The notes beneath the pieces are model-generated. The model was not told where the DNA came from, made no database searches, and saw nothing but the letters and a program-made list of their open reading frames with translations. A DNA stretch of 64,000 nt from Micromonospora saelicesensis (GTDB lineage: Bacteria; Actinomycetota; Actinomycetes; Mycobacteriales; Micromonosporaceae), in contig NZ_FMCR01000011.1 of the NCBI RefSeq assembly GCF_900091575.1, positions 1-64,000 on the forward strand. The letters run 5' to 3'. The first letter of the stretch is position 1, and each line of letters opens with the position of its first letter. Shown in pieces: positions 32,340-40,283 of the stretch. The position numbers were made by a program, and so were the translations under genes.

Positions 32340-33110
32340 ATGGCCGGCATGACGGATCGGGCGGTACTCGTGACCGGGGCCTCGCGCGGGATCGGCCGCG
32401 CGGTGGCGAAGGCGTTCGCAGCCGGCGGCGACCGGGTGGCCATCCACCACCGCGACTCCGCCGACGCGGCCGAGGAACTGCTCGCGCAACTGCCGGGCAC
32501 CGGGCACGTGGTGGTCCGCGCCGACCTCACCGATCCGGACGCGGTCCGGGTCATGGTGGACCGGGCCGCCGAACTGCTCGGTGGGCTGGACGTGCTGGTC
32601 AACAACGCCGGGACGTACGGCGACCGCGACGACCCGCACCCGATCTTCGGCACCTCGTACGAGGAGTGGCAGCAGCGCTGGCGGCAGGTGCTGGAGACCA
32701 ACCTGACCGGCGCCGGCAACGTCACCTGGTGCGCCGCCCAGCACATGCGCGAACGCGGCGGGCGAATCGTCAACGTCTCGTCCCGTGGCGCGTTCCGCGG
32801 CGAGCCCGAGCAGCCGGCGTACGGCGCCAGCAAGGCGGGGCTGAACGCACTGGGCCAGTCCCTCGCCGTGGCGCTCGCGCCGTTCGGCATCACTGTCGCC
32901 ACCGTCGCGCCGGGCTTCGTGGCGACCGACATGACCACCGAGCACCTGCGCGGCGAGCGGGGCGCGGCCATCCGCGCGCAGAGCCCGTTCGACAGGGTGG
33001 GCCAACCGGAGGAGATCGCCGCCGCCGTGCACTGGCTGGCCTCGCCGCAGGCCGAGTGGGCCTCCGGCACGATCGTCGACCTCAACGGCGCCTCCTACCT
33101 GCGCAGCTGA
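32340..33110 (+). CDS. Short-chain dehydrogenase/reductase (FabG-like)
   Basis: A 256-residue NAD(P)-dependent SDR. The cofactor motif is VTGASRGIGRAVAKAF (about 11-26), followed by VVRADLTDPDAV, VLVNNAGTYG (about 83-92), the catalytic Ser in IVNVSSRGAF (about 143) and YGASKAGLNALGQ (Tyr about 160, Lys about 164). VAPGFVATDMT (about 190) follows. Resembles 3-oxoacyl reductases, but the substrate is unknown. Either the ATG at 32340 or the one at 32349 may start it. It reads against the flanking core genes and is followed by a bidirectional hairpin. Confidence 0.9.
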   Translation: MAGMTDRAVLVTGASRGIGRAVAKAFAAGGDRVAIHHRDSADAAEELLAQLPGTGHVVVRADLTDPDAVRVMVDRAAELLGGLDVLVNNAGTYGDRDDPHPIFGTSYEEWQQRWRQVLETNLTGAGNVTWCAAQHMRERGGRIVNVSSRGAFRGEPEQPAYGASKAGLNALGQSLAVALAPFGITVATVAPGFVATDMTTEHLRGERGAAIRAQSPFDRVGQPEEIAAAVHWLASPQAEWASGTIVDLNGASYLRS

Positions 33111-33124
33111 GGCCAGCTCCGACA

Positions 33125-33174
33125 AGATCTTGGAAGGAAAGCGCCACTGGAGGGGCGGTTTCCTTCCAAGATCT
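33125..33174. terminator. Long hairpin between convergent SDR and rsmE genes
   Basis: AGATCTTGGAAGGAAA (33125-33140) is perfectly complementary to 33159-33174. CGCC/GGCG (33142-33145, 33154-33157) extends the stem after one mismatch. It lies 14 bases past one stop and 36 from the other, in the right place for two-way termination. There is no T-tract. Confidence 0.85.
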
Positions 33175-33210
33175 CGGTGAAGATCGGTAACCGGCGCGGG
33201 GCGGGCGGCG

Positions 33211-33945
33211 CTACCAGCGGCCGAGGCGGGCGGCGAGCACGCTGAGGGCCGCCACGCCGGCGGTGGAGGTGCGCAGCACGGCCGGCCCGAGGCGTACGGG
33301 TCGCCCGCCGGCCTCGGCGAAGGCGGTCAACTCGGCCGGGGCGATGCCACCCTCCGGGCCGATCACCAGCACGATCTCGCCGGTGGAGGGCAGCTCGGCG
33401 GTGGTGAGCCGGTCTTCGGCCTCCTCGTGCAGCACGAACGCGGCGGCGGCACCGGCGATCCGACGGGCCACAGTGGCGGTGGACTCGTCCGGCGCACCGG
33501 CCACCACCGGCAGCCACGGCCGGCGGGCCTGCTTGGCCGCCTCCCGGGCGGTGGCCACCCACTTCTCCCGGGCGCGTACGCCCCGGTCGCCGCGCCACTG
33601 GGTCACCGAACGCGAGGCCGCCCAGGGCACGATCTCGTCCACCCCGACCTCGGTCATCGCCTGCACGGCCAGCTCACCCCGGTCGCCCTTGGCGATGCCC
33701 TGCACTGTCACCAGCCGGGGTACGGGCGCGTCCGCGTACCCCCGGGAGGTGATGGTGACCTCCAGGCTGCCCCGGCCGACGGCCGTGACCACGGCGGCGG
33801 CCGTGCCACCCCGGCCGTCGGCGAGCAGCAGCTCCTCGCCGACGCGCAGTCGCTGCACGGTGGCGGCGTGATGCCCCTCCGGGCCGTCCAGGGTCAGCGC
33901 GTCGCCGGTGGGCAGCGCCTCGACCAGGAACAGCGGTGCGGACAC
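33211..33945 (-). CDS. rsmE: 16S rRNA (uracil-1498-N3)-methyltransferase
   Basis: Methylates U1498 of 16S rRNA using SAM, on the 30S subunit. The 244-residue product has an N-terminal PUA-like domain (APLFLVEALPTGDALTLDGPEGHHAATVQRLRVGEELLLADGRGG) and a SPOUT knot domain: QGIAKGDRGELAVQAMTEVGVDEIVPWAASRSV, then the SAM-binding EIVLVIGPEGGIAPAELTAF (about 191-210) and RLGPAVLRTSTAGVAALSVL (about 221-240). The GTG at 33945 is one base past the dnaJ stop, so translation is coupled. Confidence 0.95.
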   Translation of the reverse strand: MSAPLFLVEALPTGDALTLDGPEGHHAATVQRLRVGEELLLADGRGGTAAAVVTAVGRGSLEVTITSRGYADAPVPRLVTVQGIAKGDRGELAVQAMTEVGVDEIVPWAASRSVTQWRGDRGVRAREKWVATAREAAKQARRPWLPVVAGAPDESTATVARRIAGAAAAFVLHEEAEDRLTTAELPSTGEIVLVIGPEGGIAPAELTAFAEAGGRPVRLGPAVLRTSTAGVAALSVLAARLGRW

Positions 33946-33946
33946 C

Positions 33947-35092
33947 TCAGGCGTGCCCGTTGAACGCGTCGCGCATCCGGGAGAAGAAGCCGCCCTGCTT
34001 GGACAGCTCGGCGACCTCCTCACCACGGGTCTTGGCGAAGTCGCGCAGCATCTTCTCCTGGTCCGGGTCGAGCTTGGTGGGCGTCCGCACGTCCAGGTGG
34101 ACGTAGAGGTCGCCTCGGCCGGTGCCGCGCAGGTGCGGCACGCCCCGGGCGCGCAGTCGCAGCGTGCTGGCCGGCTGGGTGCCGGCCTTGACGTCGACGG
34201 TCTCCTCGCTGTCCAGCGTCTTGATGGTCAGCCGGGTGCCCAGCGCCGCCGCCGTCATGGGCACTGTGACCCGGCAGTGCAGGTCGTCCCCCTTACGGGA
34301 GTACACGTCGTGCGGGCGCTCGTGAATCTCCACGTAGAGGTCACCGGCGGTGCCGCCGCCCGGGCCCACCTCGCCCTGCTGGGCCAGCCGGATCCGCATG
34401 CCGTCCTCGACGCCGGCCGGGATCTTGACGGTCAGCGAACGGCGGGTCCGCACCCGGCCGTCGCCGGCGCAGGTGGGGCAGGGGTGCGGGATGGTGGTGC
34501 CGTAGCCCTGGCACACGGTGCACGGCCGGGCGGAGACCACCTGGCCGAGGAAGGTGCGCTGCACCGACTGCACCTCGCCCCGACCGCCGCACGCCTCGCA
34601 GGTCGCCAGGTGCGTGCCGGCGGCCGTGCCGGCGCCGGAGCAGGTGGTGCAGAGCACCGCGGTGTCGACGGTGATCGGGGCCTCCACGCCGAAGGCCGTC
34701 TCGTGCAGGTCGAGTTCGAGCCGCAGGATCGCGTCGGCGCCCGGGCGGGTACGCGGCCGTGGGCCACGGGCGCCACCTCCGGCGCCGCCGAAGAACGCGT
34801 CCATGATGTCCTGGAAACCGACGAACGGGCCGGCGCCTCCGGGGCCACCCGGGCCGCCGGCACCGCCGCCACCCGGGGCGAGCGGGTCGCCGCCCAGGTC
34901 GACGATCTGCCGCTTCCGGTCGTCCGAGAGGACCTCGTACGCGGCGTTGATGTCCTTGAACTTCTCCTGAGCCTCCGGGTCCGGATTGACGTCCGGGTGG
35001 AACTGGCGTGCCAGCTTGCGGTAGGCGCGCTTGATCTCGTCATCGGAGGCTTCCCGGCTCACACCGAGAATGCCGTAGTAGTCCCTGGCCAC
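33947..35092 (-). CDS. dnaJ: Chaperone DnaJ (type I, paired with HrcA)
   Basis: An Hsp40 co-chaperone for DnaK, 381 residues. J domain: ARDYYGILGVSREASDDEIKRAYRKLARQFHPDVNPDPEA (HPD about 33). A Gly-rich linker follows (GGGGAGGPGGPGGAGP), then the zinc domain with four CxxCxGxG repeats (CTTCSGAG, CEACGGRG, CTVCQGYG, CPTCAGDG; about 143-205) and the C-terminal substrate-binding domains. I chose the GTG at 35092 so that the protein starts (M)ARDYYG like relatives. ATG 35110 would add six residues. It lies 75 bases after hrcA. Confidence 0.95.
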   Translation of the reverse strand: MARDYYGILGVSREASDDEIKRAYRKLARQFHPDVNPDPEAQEKFKDINAAYEVLSDDRKRQIVDLGGDPLAPGGGGAGGPGGPGGAGPFVGFQDIMDAFFGGAGGGARGPRPRTRPGADAILRLELDLHETAFGVEAPITVDTAVLCTTCSGAGTAAGTHLATCEACGGRGEVQSVQRTFLGQVVSARPCTVCQGYGTTIPHPCPTCAGDGRVRTRRSLTVKIPAGVEDGMRIRLAQQGEVGPGGGTAGDLYVEIHERPHDVYSRKGDDLHCRVTVPMTAAALGTRLTIKTLDSEETVDVKAGTQPASTLRLRARGVPHLRGTGRGDLYVHLDVRTPTKLDPDQEKMLRDFAKTRGEEVAELSKQGGFFSRMRDAFNGHA

Positions 35093-35167
35093 TGCGTTCC
35101 GTGTCCTCATGTTCGTCTCGCGTTGCGCCGGTCGGCGGCCGCAGCCGGCCGCATCGGCCCTGACCAA

Positions 35168-36190
35168 TCAGTTCTGGGCCAGCAACTCGCCCACGTAGCG
35201 TGCCACGGCGCGCACCGTGGCGATGTTGCCGGGGTAGTCCATCCGGGTGGGGCCCAGCACCCCCAGGCCGCCCACGATGGTGGTGCCCGGGCCGTACCCG
35301 GTGCTGACCACCGAGGCGGCGCGCAGGTTGTCGAACTCGTTCTCGTCGCCGATCAGCACCCGGGTCGTGCTCGGCTCGGTCTCACCGATGAGCTTGAGCA
35401 GCACGACCTCCTCCTCCAGAGCTTCGAGGATCGGCCGCAGGGAGCCCTGGAAGTCGAGCAGGCCACCCCGGGTGAGGTTCGCGGTGCCGGCGAGCGCGAT
35501 CCGTTCCTCGTGTCGCTCGACGAGCGTCTCCAGCAGGACGGTGGCGAGCGTGGTCATGGTCGGACGCAGGCCGGTCGGCGCTTCCTCGACCAGCGCCTGC
35601 ACCAGCGGCGGCGTCTCGGACAGCCGGGCGTTGGCGAGCTTCTCGTTGATCAGTCGGCGCAGGTCGGTGACGTCGTCGGCGGGCACCGGCCCGGGCAGCT
35701 CCACGAGTCGCTGCTCCACCCGCCCGGTGTCGGCGATCATGACGAGCATCAGCCGGGTGGTGGAGATCGGCACCAGCTCCAGGTGGCGCACCGAGGAGCG
35801 GGCCAGGCTCGGGTACTGCACGACGGCGACCTGCCGGGTCAGCTGGGCGAGCAACCGCACCGTGCGGTGCACCACGTCGTCGAGGTCGACCGCGCCGACC
35901 AGGAAGCGCTCGATGGCCCGGCGCTCGGCCGGGCTGAGCGGCTTGACCCGGGACAACCGGTCGACGAAGAGGCGGTAGCCGCGGTCGGTGGGCACCCGGC
36001 CGGCACTGGTGTGCGGCTGCCGGATGTAGCCCTCCTCCTCCAGCACGGCCATGTCGTTGCGGACCGTGGCCGGGGAGACCCCGAGCTGGTGCCGCTCGAC
36101 CAGCGCCTTGCTGCCGACCGGCTCCTGGGTGGAGACGTAGTCTTCGACGATGGCGCGGAGCACGGCGAGTTTACGGTCGTCGAGACCCAT
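35168..36190 (-). CDS. hrcA: Heat-inducible transcription repressor HrcA
   Basis: A DNA-binding repressor of class I heat-shock genes. The 340-residue product has a winged helix (DDRKLAVLRAIVEDYVSTQEPVGSKALVERHQLGVSPATVRNDMAVLEEEGYIRQPHTSAGRVPTDRGYRLFVD, about 4-77) and a C-terminal GAF-like domain ending in a conserved IVGGLGVLGPTRMDYPGNIATVRAVARYV segment. The CIRCE operator lies 57 bases upstream of the ATG at 36190, so the hrcA-dnaJ operon is autoregulated. No dnaK or groE is in view. Confidence 0.97.
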   Translation of the reverse strand: MGLDDRKLAVLRAIVEDYVSTQEPVGSKALVERHQLGVSPATVRNDMAVLEEEGYIRQPHTSAGRVPTDRGYRLFVDRLSRVKPLSPAERRAIERFLVGAVDLDDVVHRTVRLLAQLTRQVAVVQYPSLARSSVRHLELVPISTTRLMLVMIADTGRVEQRLVELPGPVPADDVTDLRRLINEKLANARLSETPPLVQALVEEAPTGLRPTMTTLATVLLETLVERHEERIALAGTANLTRGGLLDFQGSLRPILEALEEEVVLLKLIGETEPSTTRVLIGDENEFDNLRAASVVSTGYGPGTTIVGGLGVLGPTRMDYPGNIATVRAVARYVGELLAQN

Positions 36191-36246
36191 CCTCCGCACC
36201 TCCTGTCGCACGTCGGCCGCCGGCGCTCTGGGCCGGCCGGGCCGTC

Positions 36247-36273
36247 CTGGCACTCGACTGTAACGAGTGCCAG
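36247..36273 (-). promoter_or_regulatory. CIRCE operator for hrcA
   Basis: CTGGCACTC - N9 - GAGTGCCAG is a perfect 9-bp inverted repeat and matches the CIRCE consensus TTAGCACTC-N9-GAGTGCTAA in 7 of 9 bases per arm. It is positioned upstream of hrcA. HrcA should bind it at normal temperature and release it on heat shock. Confidence 0.93.
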
Positions 36274-36415
36274 TCTACGTCGGCGGGCCCGCCGACGCGA
36301 TGATCAACGGCCACCCGTCGGTGCGGCCCACGCCACCCTGTCGGGCCGATCGGCCCGCACTGCCGGGCGGTGTCGCTCTGGTGCGGCGTTGCCACGGGCC
36401 CCTACCGTGACATCC

Positions 36416-37060
36416 ATGACTGAACCTCCTCGCCCTCCCGGGTCGGGCGACCCCGGCAACTACCCGCCGGAGCCCACCTCCCCAGGCCCGTCCCCGTCGG
36501 CCGAGCCGCCCACCGCACCACTGTCCGGGGCGCCCGGGCCGGCCGGCTATCCCCCGCCCGGTGGCTATCCGCCGCCCACCGGTGACCAACCGCCGTCAGG
36601 CGGCTACCCTCCGGCAGGCGGCTACCCTCCGGCAGGCGGCTACCCCCCGCCCGGTGGCTATCCTCCGCCCGGCGGCTACCCGGCCGGTGGGGCCTACGGC
36701 GGCCCCGGTGGCGGCTACGCCAACAACGAGGACAAGACCTGGGCGCTGGTCGCGCACTTCGGCGGTGCCCTCGGCGCGCTGGTCAGTTTTGGTCCGCTGG
36801 GCTTCGTCGCCCCGCTGATCGCCTACCTGGCCCGCGGCCAGCAGTCGCCGACCGTCCGGGCGCACGCCCTCGCCGCCCTGAACTTCCAGATCCTCTGGTC
36901 GATCATCGCGTTCGTGCTGCTCTTCGTGAGCTGGTGCCTGCTCTTCCTGCCCAGCATCGCCGTCGTGGTGATCCAGATCCTGTTCGGGATCATCGCCGGC
37001 ATGAAGGCCAACGAGGGCACCCCGTACCGCTACCCGATGACGGCCAACTTCATCAAGTGA
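36416..37060 (+). CDS. DUF4870 membrane protein with Pro/Gly/Tyr-rich N terminus
   Basis: A 214-residue protein. Residues 1-100 are disordered, with repeats of GGYPP(P/A), similar to the Pro-rich tails of many actinobacterial membrane proteins. The DUF4870 domain follows: NNEDKTWALVAHFGGALGALVSFGPLGFVAPLIAYLARGQQSPTVRAHALAALNFQILWSIIAFVLL (about 102-168), with three to four spans. The QSPTVRAHA motif is typical of the family. Its function is unknown. The ATG at 36416 lies in a start context with GACATCC. It is divergent from hrcA, with the CIRCE site between. Confidence 0.9.
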   Translation: MTEPPRPPGSGDPGNYPPEPTSPGPSPSAEPPTAPLSGAPGPAGYPPPGGYPPPTGDQPPSGGYPPAGGYPPAGGYPPPGGYPPPGGYPAGGAYGGPGGGYANNEDKTWALVAHFGGALGALVSFGPLGFVAPLIAYLARGQQSPTVRAHALAALNFQILWSIIAFVLLFVSWCLLFLPSIAVVVIQILFGIIAGMKANEGTPYRYPMTANFIK

Positions 37061-37061
37061 A

Positions 37062-37091
37062 CCGGGCCGGCCGCTCCCCCGGCCGGTCCGG
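37062..37091. terminator. Hairpin between the convergent DUF4870 and hemW genes
   Basis: CCGGGCCGGCCG (37062-37073) pairs with CGGCCGGTCCGG (37080-37091) with one G-T pair around a 6-base loop, immediately after the stop of the plus-strand gene and 32 bases from the hemW stop. Confidence 0.6.
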
Positions 37092-37122
37092 AGCACCGCA
37101 GTGCCGGTCCGGGGGGGGCCAC

Positions 37123-38346
37123 TCAGGGCAGCAGGTCGCGGACGACCGCGTCGGCGAGCAGCCGCCCGCGCACTGTGAGCACCGCCCGGCCGGCGGCGTA
37201 CTCGTCGGCGGCCAGCAGGCCGCCGGCCAGCGCCCGCTCGGCACCGGCCCGGCCGGTGGCGTCGAGCACCGCCAGCGGGAGGCCGCTGGCCAGCCGCAGC
37301 CGGAGCATCACGTCCTCCATGTGCGCCTCGTCGACAGTGAGCACCTCCCGGGCCAGGCCGGGAGACGCGCCGGCGGCCAACCGCTGGGCGTACGCCGAGG
37401 GGTGCTTCACGTTCCACCAGCGCACCCCACCGACGTGGCTGTGCGCCCCCGGTCCGAGCCCCCACCAGTCCGCGCCGGTCCAGTAGAGCAGGTTGTGCCG
37501 GCAGCGGGCCTCCTCGGTGCGGGCCCAGTTGGAGACCTCGTACCAGGAGAGCCCGGCCGCGTCGAGCGCGGCCTCCGCAGCCAGGTAGCGGTCCGCGGCC
37601 ACGTCGTCACTGGGGTACGCCAGCTCGCCGCGCCGCATCCGGGCGGCGAGCCGGGTGCCGTCCTCGACGATCAGGGCGTACGCGCTGACGTGGTCCACTC
37701 CGGCGGCGACGACCTGCTCCAGCGAGGCGGCGAAGTCCTCGGCCCGCTCCCCCGGGGTGCCGTAGATCAGGTCCAGGTTGACGTGCTCGAACCCGGCGTC
37801 GCGCGCCTCCAGGGCGGCGGCGGTGGCCCGGCCGGCGCTGTGTTTGCGGTCCAGGATCGCCAGCACCCCCGGGGAGGCGGACTGCATGCCCAGCGAGATC
37901 CGGGTGTAGCCGGCGGCCCGCAGCAGCTTCAACGATTCCGGGGTGACCGACTCGGGGTTGGCCTCGGTGGTCACCTCGGCGTCGGCGGCCAGCCCCCAGG
38001 TGCGGTCGATGCCGTCGAGGATGCGGGCCAGGTCGTCGGCGGGGAGCAGGGTGGGCGTGCCGCCGCCGACGAAGACGGTGTCGACCCGGGGCGGCGGGGT
38101 ATCGCCGAGCACCCGGGCGGCGAGCTTCAGCTCGGCCAGCACCGTGTCCGCGTACCCCTCGCGGCTGGCGCCGCCGCCCAGTTCGGCGGCGGTGTAGGTG
38201 TTGAAGTCGCAGTATCCGCAGCGGCTGGCGCAGAACGGCACGTGCACGTACACGCCGAAGCCGCGCGCGCCGACCGCCGCGGTGGCGGTGGCGGGCAACG
38301 ATCCGTCGACGGGGACGGTCTCACCATCTGGAAGGACGCCGGGCAT
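37123..38346 (-). CDS. hemW: Radical SAM heme chaperone HemW (oxygen-independent coproporphyrinogen oxidase-like)
   Basis: A radical SAM protein of the HemN/HemW group, 407 residues. The cluster motif CxxxCxxC is in VPFCASRCGYCDFNTYT (about 37-53). Then come FVGGGTPTLLPADDLARI (about 93-110), EVTTEANPESVTPESLKLL (about 124), GYTRISLGMQSASP, and NLDLIYGTPGE (about 185). The C-terminal HemN domain (TGADWWGLGPGAHSHVGG) follows near 295. It lacks the HemN N-terminal Tyr motif and is probably a heme chaperone, not the true oxidase. The ATG at 38346 is divergent from the crotonase gene by 19 bases. Confidence 0.93.
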   Translation of the reverse strand: MPGVLPDGETVPVDGSLPATATAAVGARGFGVYVHVPFCASRCGYCDFNTYTAAELGGGASREGYADTVLAELKLAARVLGDTPPPRVDTVFVGGGTPTLLPADDLARILDGIDRTWGLAADAEVTTEANPESVTPESLKLLRAAGYTRISLGMQSASPGVLAILDRKHSAGRATAAALEARDAGFEHVNLDLIYGTPGERAEDFAASLEQVVAAGVDHVSAYALIVEDGTRLAARMRRGELAYPSDDVAADRYLAAEAALDAAGLSWYEVSNWARTEEARCRHNLLYWTGADWWGLGPGAHSHVGGVRWWNVKHPSAYAQRLAAGASPGLAREVLTVDEAHMEDVMLRLRLASGLPLAVLDATGRAGAERALAGGLLAADEYAAGRAVLTVRGRLLADAVVRDLLP

Positions 38347-38365
38347 GGCCACTAGTGTGCCCGGC

Positions 38366-39154
38366 ATGACCTCTCCCGACGTCCTCGTGCGGGTCGCCAC
38401 GGCCCGTGGGGTGACCACCCTCACCCTGGACAGCCCGCACAACCGCAACGCGCTCTCCACCGGCCTGATGACCCAACTGCTGGCCGGGCTGGCGGACGCG
38501 GTCGCCGACGAGGCGGTCCGCGTGATCGTGCTCGACCACACCGGCCCGGTCTTCTGCTCCGGCGCGGACCTGAAGGAGACCGCCGCGGCGTACGCCAGCG
38601 GGACGGTGCCGGCCGGGATGCTGGGTGACGTGCTCGCGGCGCTCTGGGAATGCCCGAAGCCGGTGCTGGCCCGGGTCGGCGGGCCGGCGCGGGCCGGCGG
38701 CCTGGGCCTGATCGCCGCCGCCGACCTTGCGGTCTGCGCCGACGAGGCGACGTTCGCGTTCACCGAGGTACGCATCGGGGTGATCCCGGCGGTGATCTCG
38801 GCGACCGTGCTGCCCCGGCTGCACCCCCGGGCCGCCGCCGAGCTGTACCTGACCGGCGACACCTTCGACGGCCGCCGGGCCGCCGAGATCGGCCTGGTGA
38901 CCGCCTCGGTCCCGGCGGACGGGTTGGACGACGCGGTACGGGGCTACTGCGACTCGCTGGTGCGCGGCGCGCCCGGGGCGCTGGCCGGCGCGAAGGAGTT
39001 GCTGCGCCGACCGGGTACCGCCGAGTTGCGCGCCGATCTGGCTCGACTCTCCGCCGTCTCGACCGGCTACTTCCTCTCCGACGAGGGGCGCGAGGGAGTC
39101 ATGGCGTTCCGCGAAAAGCGACCGGCGCGCTGGGTGCCCGCTCTCGACGACTGA
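38366..39154 (+). CDS. Enoyl-CoA hydratase/isomerase, methylglutaconyl-CoA hydratase-like
   Basis: A 262-residue crotonase-fold enzyme. The oxyanion-hole and core motifs are VFCSGADLKE (about 63-72), GPARAGGLGLIAAADLAVCADEATFAFTEVRIGVIPAVIS (about 107-146) and GDTFDGRRAAEIGLVT (about 165-180). The AGGLGL form and the TEVRIGVIPAVIS stretch resemble 3-methylglutaconyl-CoA hydratases of leucine catabolism more than general enoyl-CoA hydratases, by memory of those families. The catalytic Glu in TEVRIG is present. The neighbouring genes do not complete a leucine pathway. Confidence 0.85.
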   Translation: MTSPDVLVRVATARGVTTLTLDSPHNRNALSTGLMTQLLAGLADAVADEAVRVIVLDHTGPVFCSGADLKETAAAYASGTVPAGMLGDVLAALWECPKPVLARVGGPARAGGLGLIAAADLAVCADEATFAFTEVRIGVIPAVISATVLPRLHPRAAAELYLTGDTFDGRRAAEIGLVTASVPADGLDDAVRGYCDSLVRGAPGALAGAKELLRRPGTAELRADLARLSAVSTGYFLSDEGREGVMAFREKRPARWVPALDD

Positions 39155-39159
39155 CGGTC

Positions 39160-39187
39160 GGGGCGCCACCGGGAGCGGCGGCGCCCC
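39160..39187. terminator. Hairpin between convergent crotonase and SDR genes
   Basis: GGGGCGCC (39160-39167) pairs perfectly with GGCGCCCC (39180-39187), loop 12, in a 42-base gap between the two stop codons. A bidirectional terminator is likely. Confidence 0.6.
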
Positions 39188-39196
39188 AAGGTCGGG

Positions 39197-39961
39197 TCAC
39201 CAGGCGGTCGCGCCGCCGTCGACCGGGTAGTTCGCCCCGGTGATGTACGACGCCCGGTCGGACGCGAGGAAGACCACCAGCTCGACGACCTCCTCGGGGC
39301 GCGCGAAGCGCTTGAGGAGCGTCTTGGCGGTGATGGCGTCCCGGGCCTCCTGGTTGTCACCGAGGTCGCGTTCGCTGGCCGGGGTGAGGGTGGGCCCGGG
39401 GCTGACCGCCACCGCGCGGATGCCGTGGGGCGCGCCTTCGAGGGCGAGCTGTCGCGTCATGCCGATGATGCCGGCGTTTGCGGCGGTGTGACCGACCATC
39501 GGCGGGACGTGGCCGCCGATCATGCCGGCCATGGAGGCGGCGCTGATGATGACACCGCCACCGCGCCGGACCAGGTGCGGCCAGGCGAACTTCGACACGA
39601 AGTACGGAATGTCGAGTTCTCCGGTGATGGTGTAGCGCCAGTCCTGCACGGAGAAGTCGGGCATCGGGCCGAAGCGGAGCGCGGCTGCGTTGTTGTAGAC
39701 CACGTCGAGCCCGCCGTAGGCGGCCGCGGCGTCGTCGACGAGCTTGCGTACCTGCTCGGGTTCGGTGAGGTCGACCGGCGCGATGCCGGTCATCTCGCCG
39801 CCGGCGCGACGAACGAGTTCGACAGTCTCGTCGTTACCCGCGACCTGAAGGTCGGCCCCGACGACCTTCGCGCCCTCGCGGGCGAAGGTCAGCGCCGCGA
39901 CGCGGCCCAGACCACCGCCGGTGCCGGTGATCAGCACGACCTTGCCATCGAGCGTTCCCAT
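39197..39961 (-). CDS. SDR-fold protein lacking the catalytic Tyr and Lys
   Basis: A 254-residue member of the short-chain dehydrogenase fold. The cofactor motif TGTGGGLGRVAALTF (about 13-27) and NNAAALRFG (about 90) are intact, and the catalytic-Ser region reads GGVIISAASMAGMIGG. But the YxxxK motif reads H158-TAA-N162 (MVGHTAANAGIIGMTRQLALE), so both the general acid Tyr and the Lys are replaced. The rest of the fold (VAVSPGPTLTPASE, GANYPVDGGATAW) is normal. It therefore may bind NAD(P) without normal reductase activity, or use a different mechanism. The ATG at 39961 has a GGAGGAG site. Confidence 0.85.
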   Translation of the reverse strand: MGTLDGKVVLITGTGGGLGRVAALTFAREGAKVVGADLQVAGNDETVELVRRAGGEMTGIAPVDLTEPEQVRKLVDDAAAAYGGLDVVYNNAAALRFGPMPDFSVQDWRYTITGELDIPYFVSKFAWPHLVRRGGGVIISAASMAGMIGGHVPPMVGHTAANAGIIGMTRQLALEGAPHGIRAVAVSPGPTLTPASERDLGDNQEARDAITAKTLLKRFARPEEVVELVVFLASDRASYITGANYPVDGGATAW

Positions 39962-40014
39962 GGATCTCCTCCTCGTTCGTCGACCAACGCGCCCGGGTAT
40001 GGGAGGGTAGGTCG

Positions 40015-40055
40015 GATTGATATGTCAACTGACTCAAGTCCTTGACCGATCAATC
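40015..40055 (-). promoter_or_regulatory. AT-rich dyad in the gap 39962-40283
   Basis: GATTGAT (40015-40021) and ATCAATC (40049-40055) are inverted repeats, with TTGATATGTCAA at 40017-40028 also a partial dyad, in an AT-rich island 54 bases before the dehydrogenase start. It is likely the promoter/operator of that gene. The remaining bases 40056-40283 have ordinary GC content and show no gene or repeat I can support. Confidence 0.45.
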
Positions 40056-40283
40056 GCTTCCCGTTGTGGTTACCCGGTGACGCTCACGACAGCCCTGCAC
40101 CGGGGCGAGCGACAGGAACGACGTGGCAGGTGAGATCGCGACCGGAGCGGGAACGTCGCCAACCGGCACGCTAGAGCGGAGCGGACCCCGAACCGGTCGG
40201 AGCGGCCAGGCTGGGCCCGAACCACTCGGACGACCCGCGGAGGGCCTGCGGGGACGTACGCTTGGCGAACTGTCGATCTGGGG

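Noticed and set aside
33908..37060. A 1050-codon plus-strand frame joining the dnaJ/hrcA antisense region to the DUF4870 gene.
   Set aside because: Only the last 214 codons (from 36416) look like a real protein. The rest mirrors dnaJ and hrcA.
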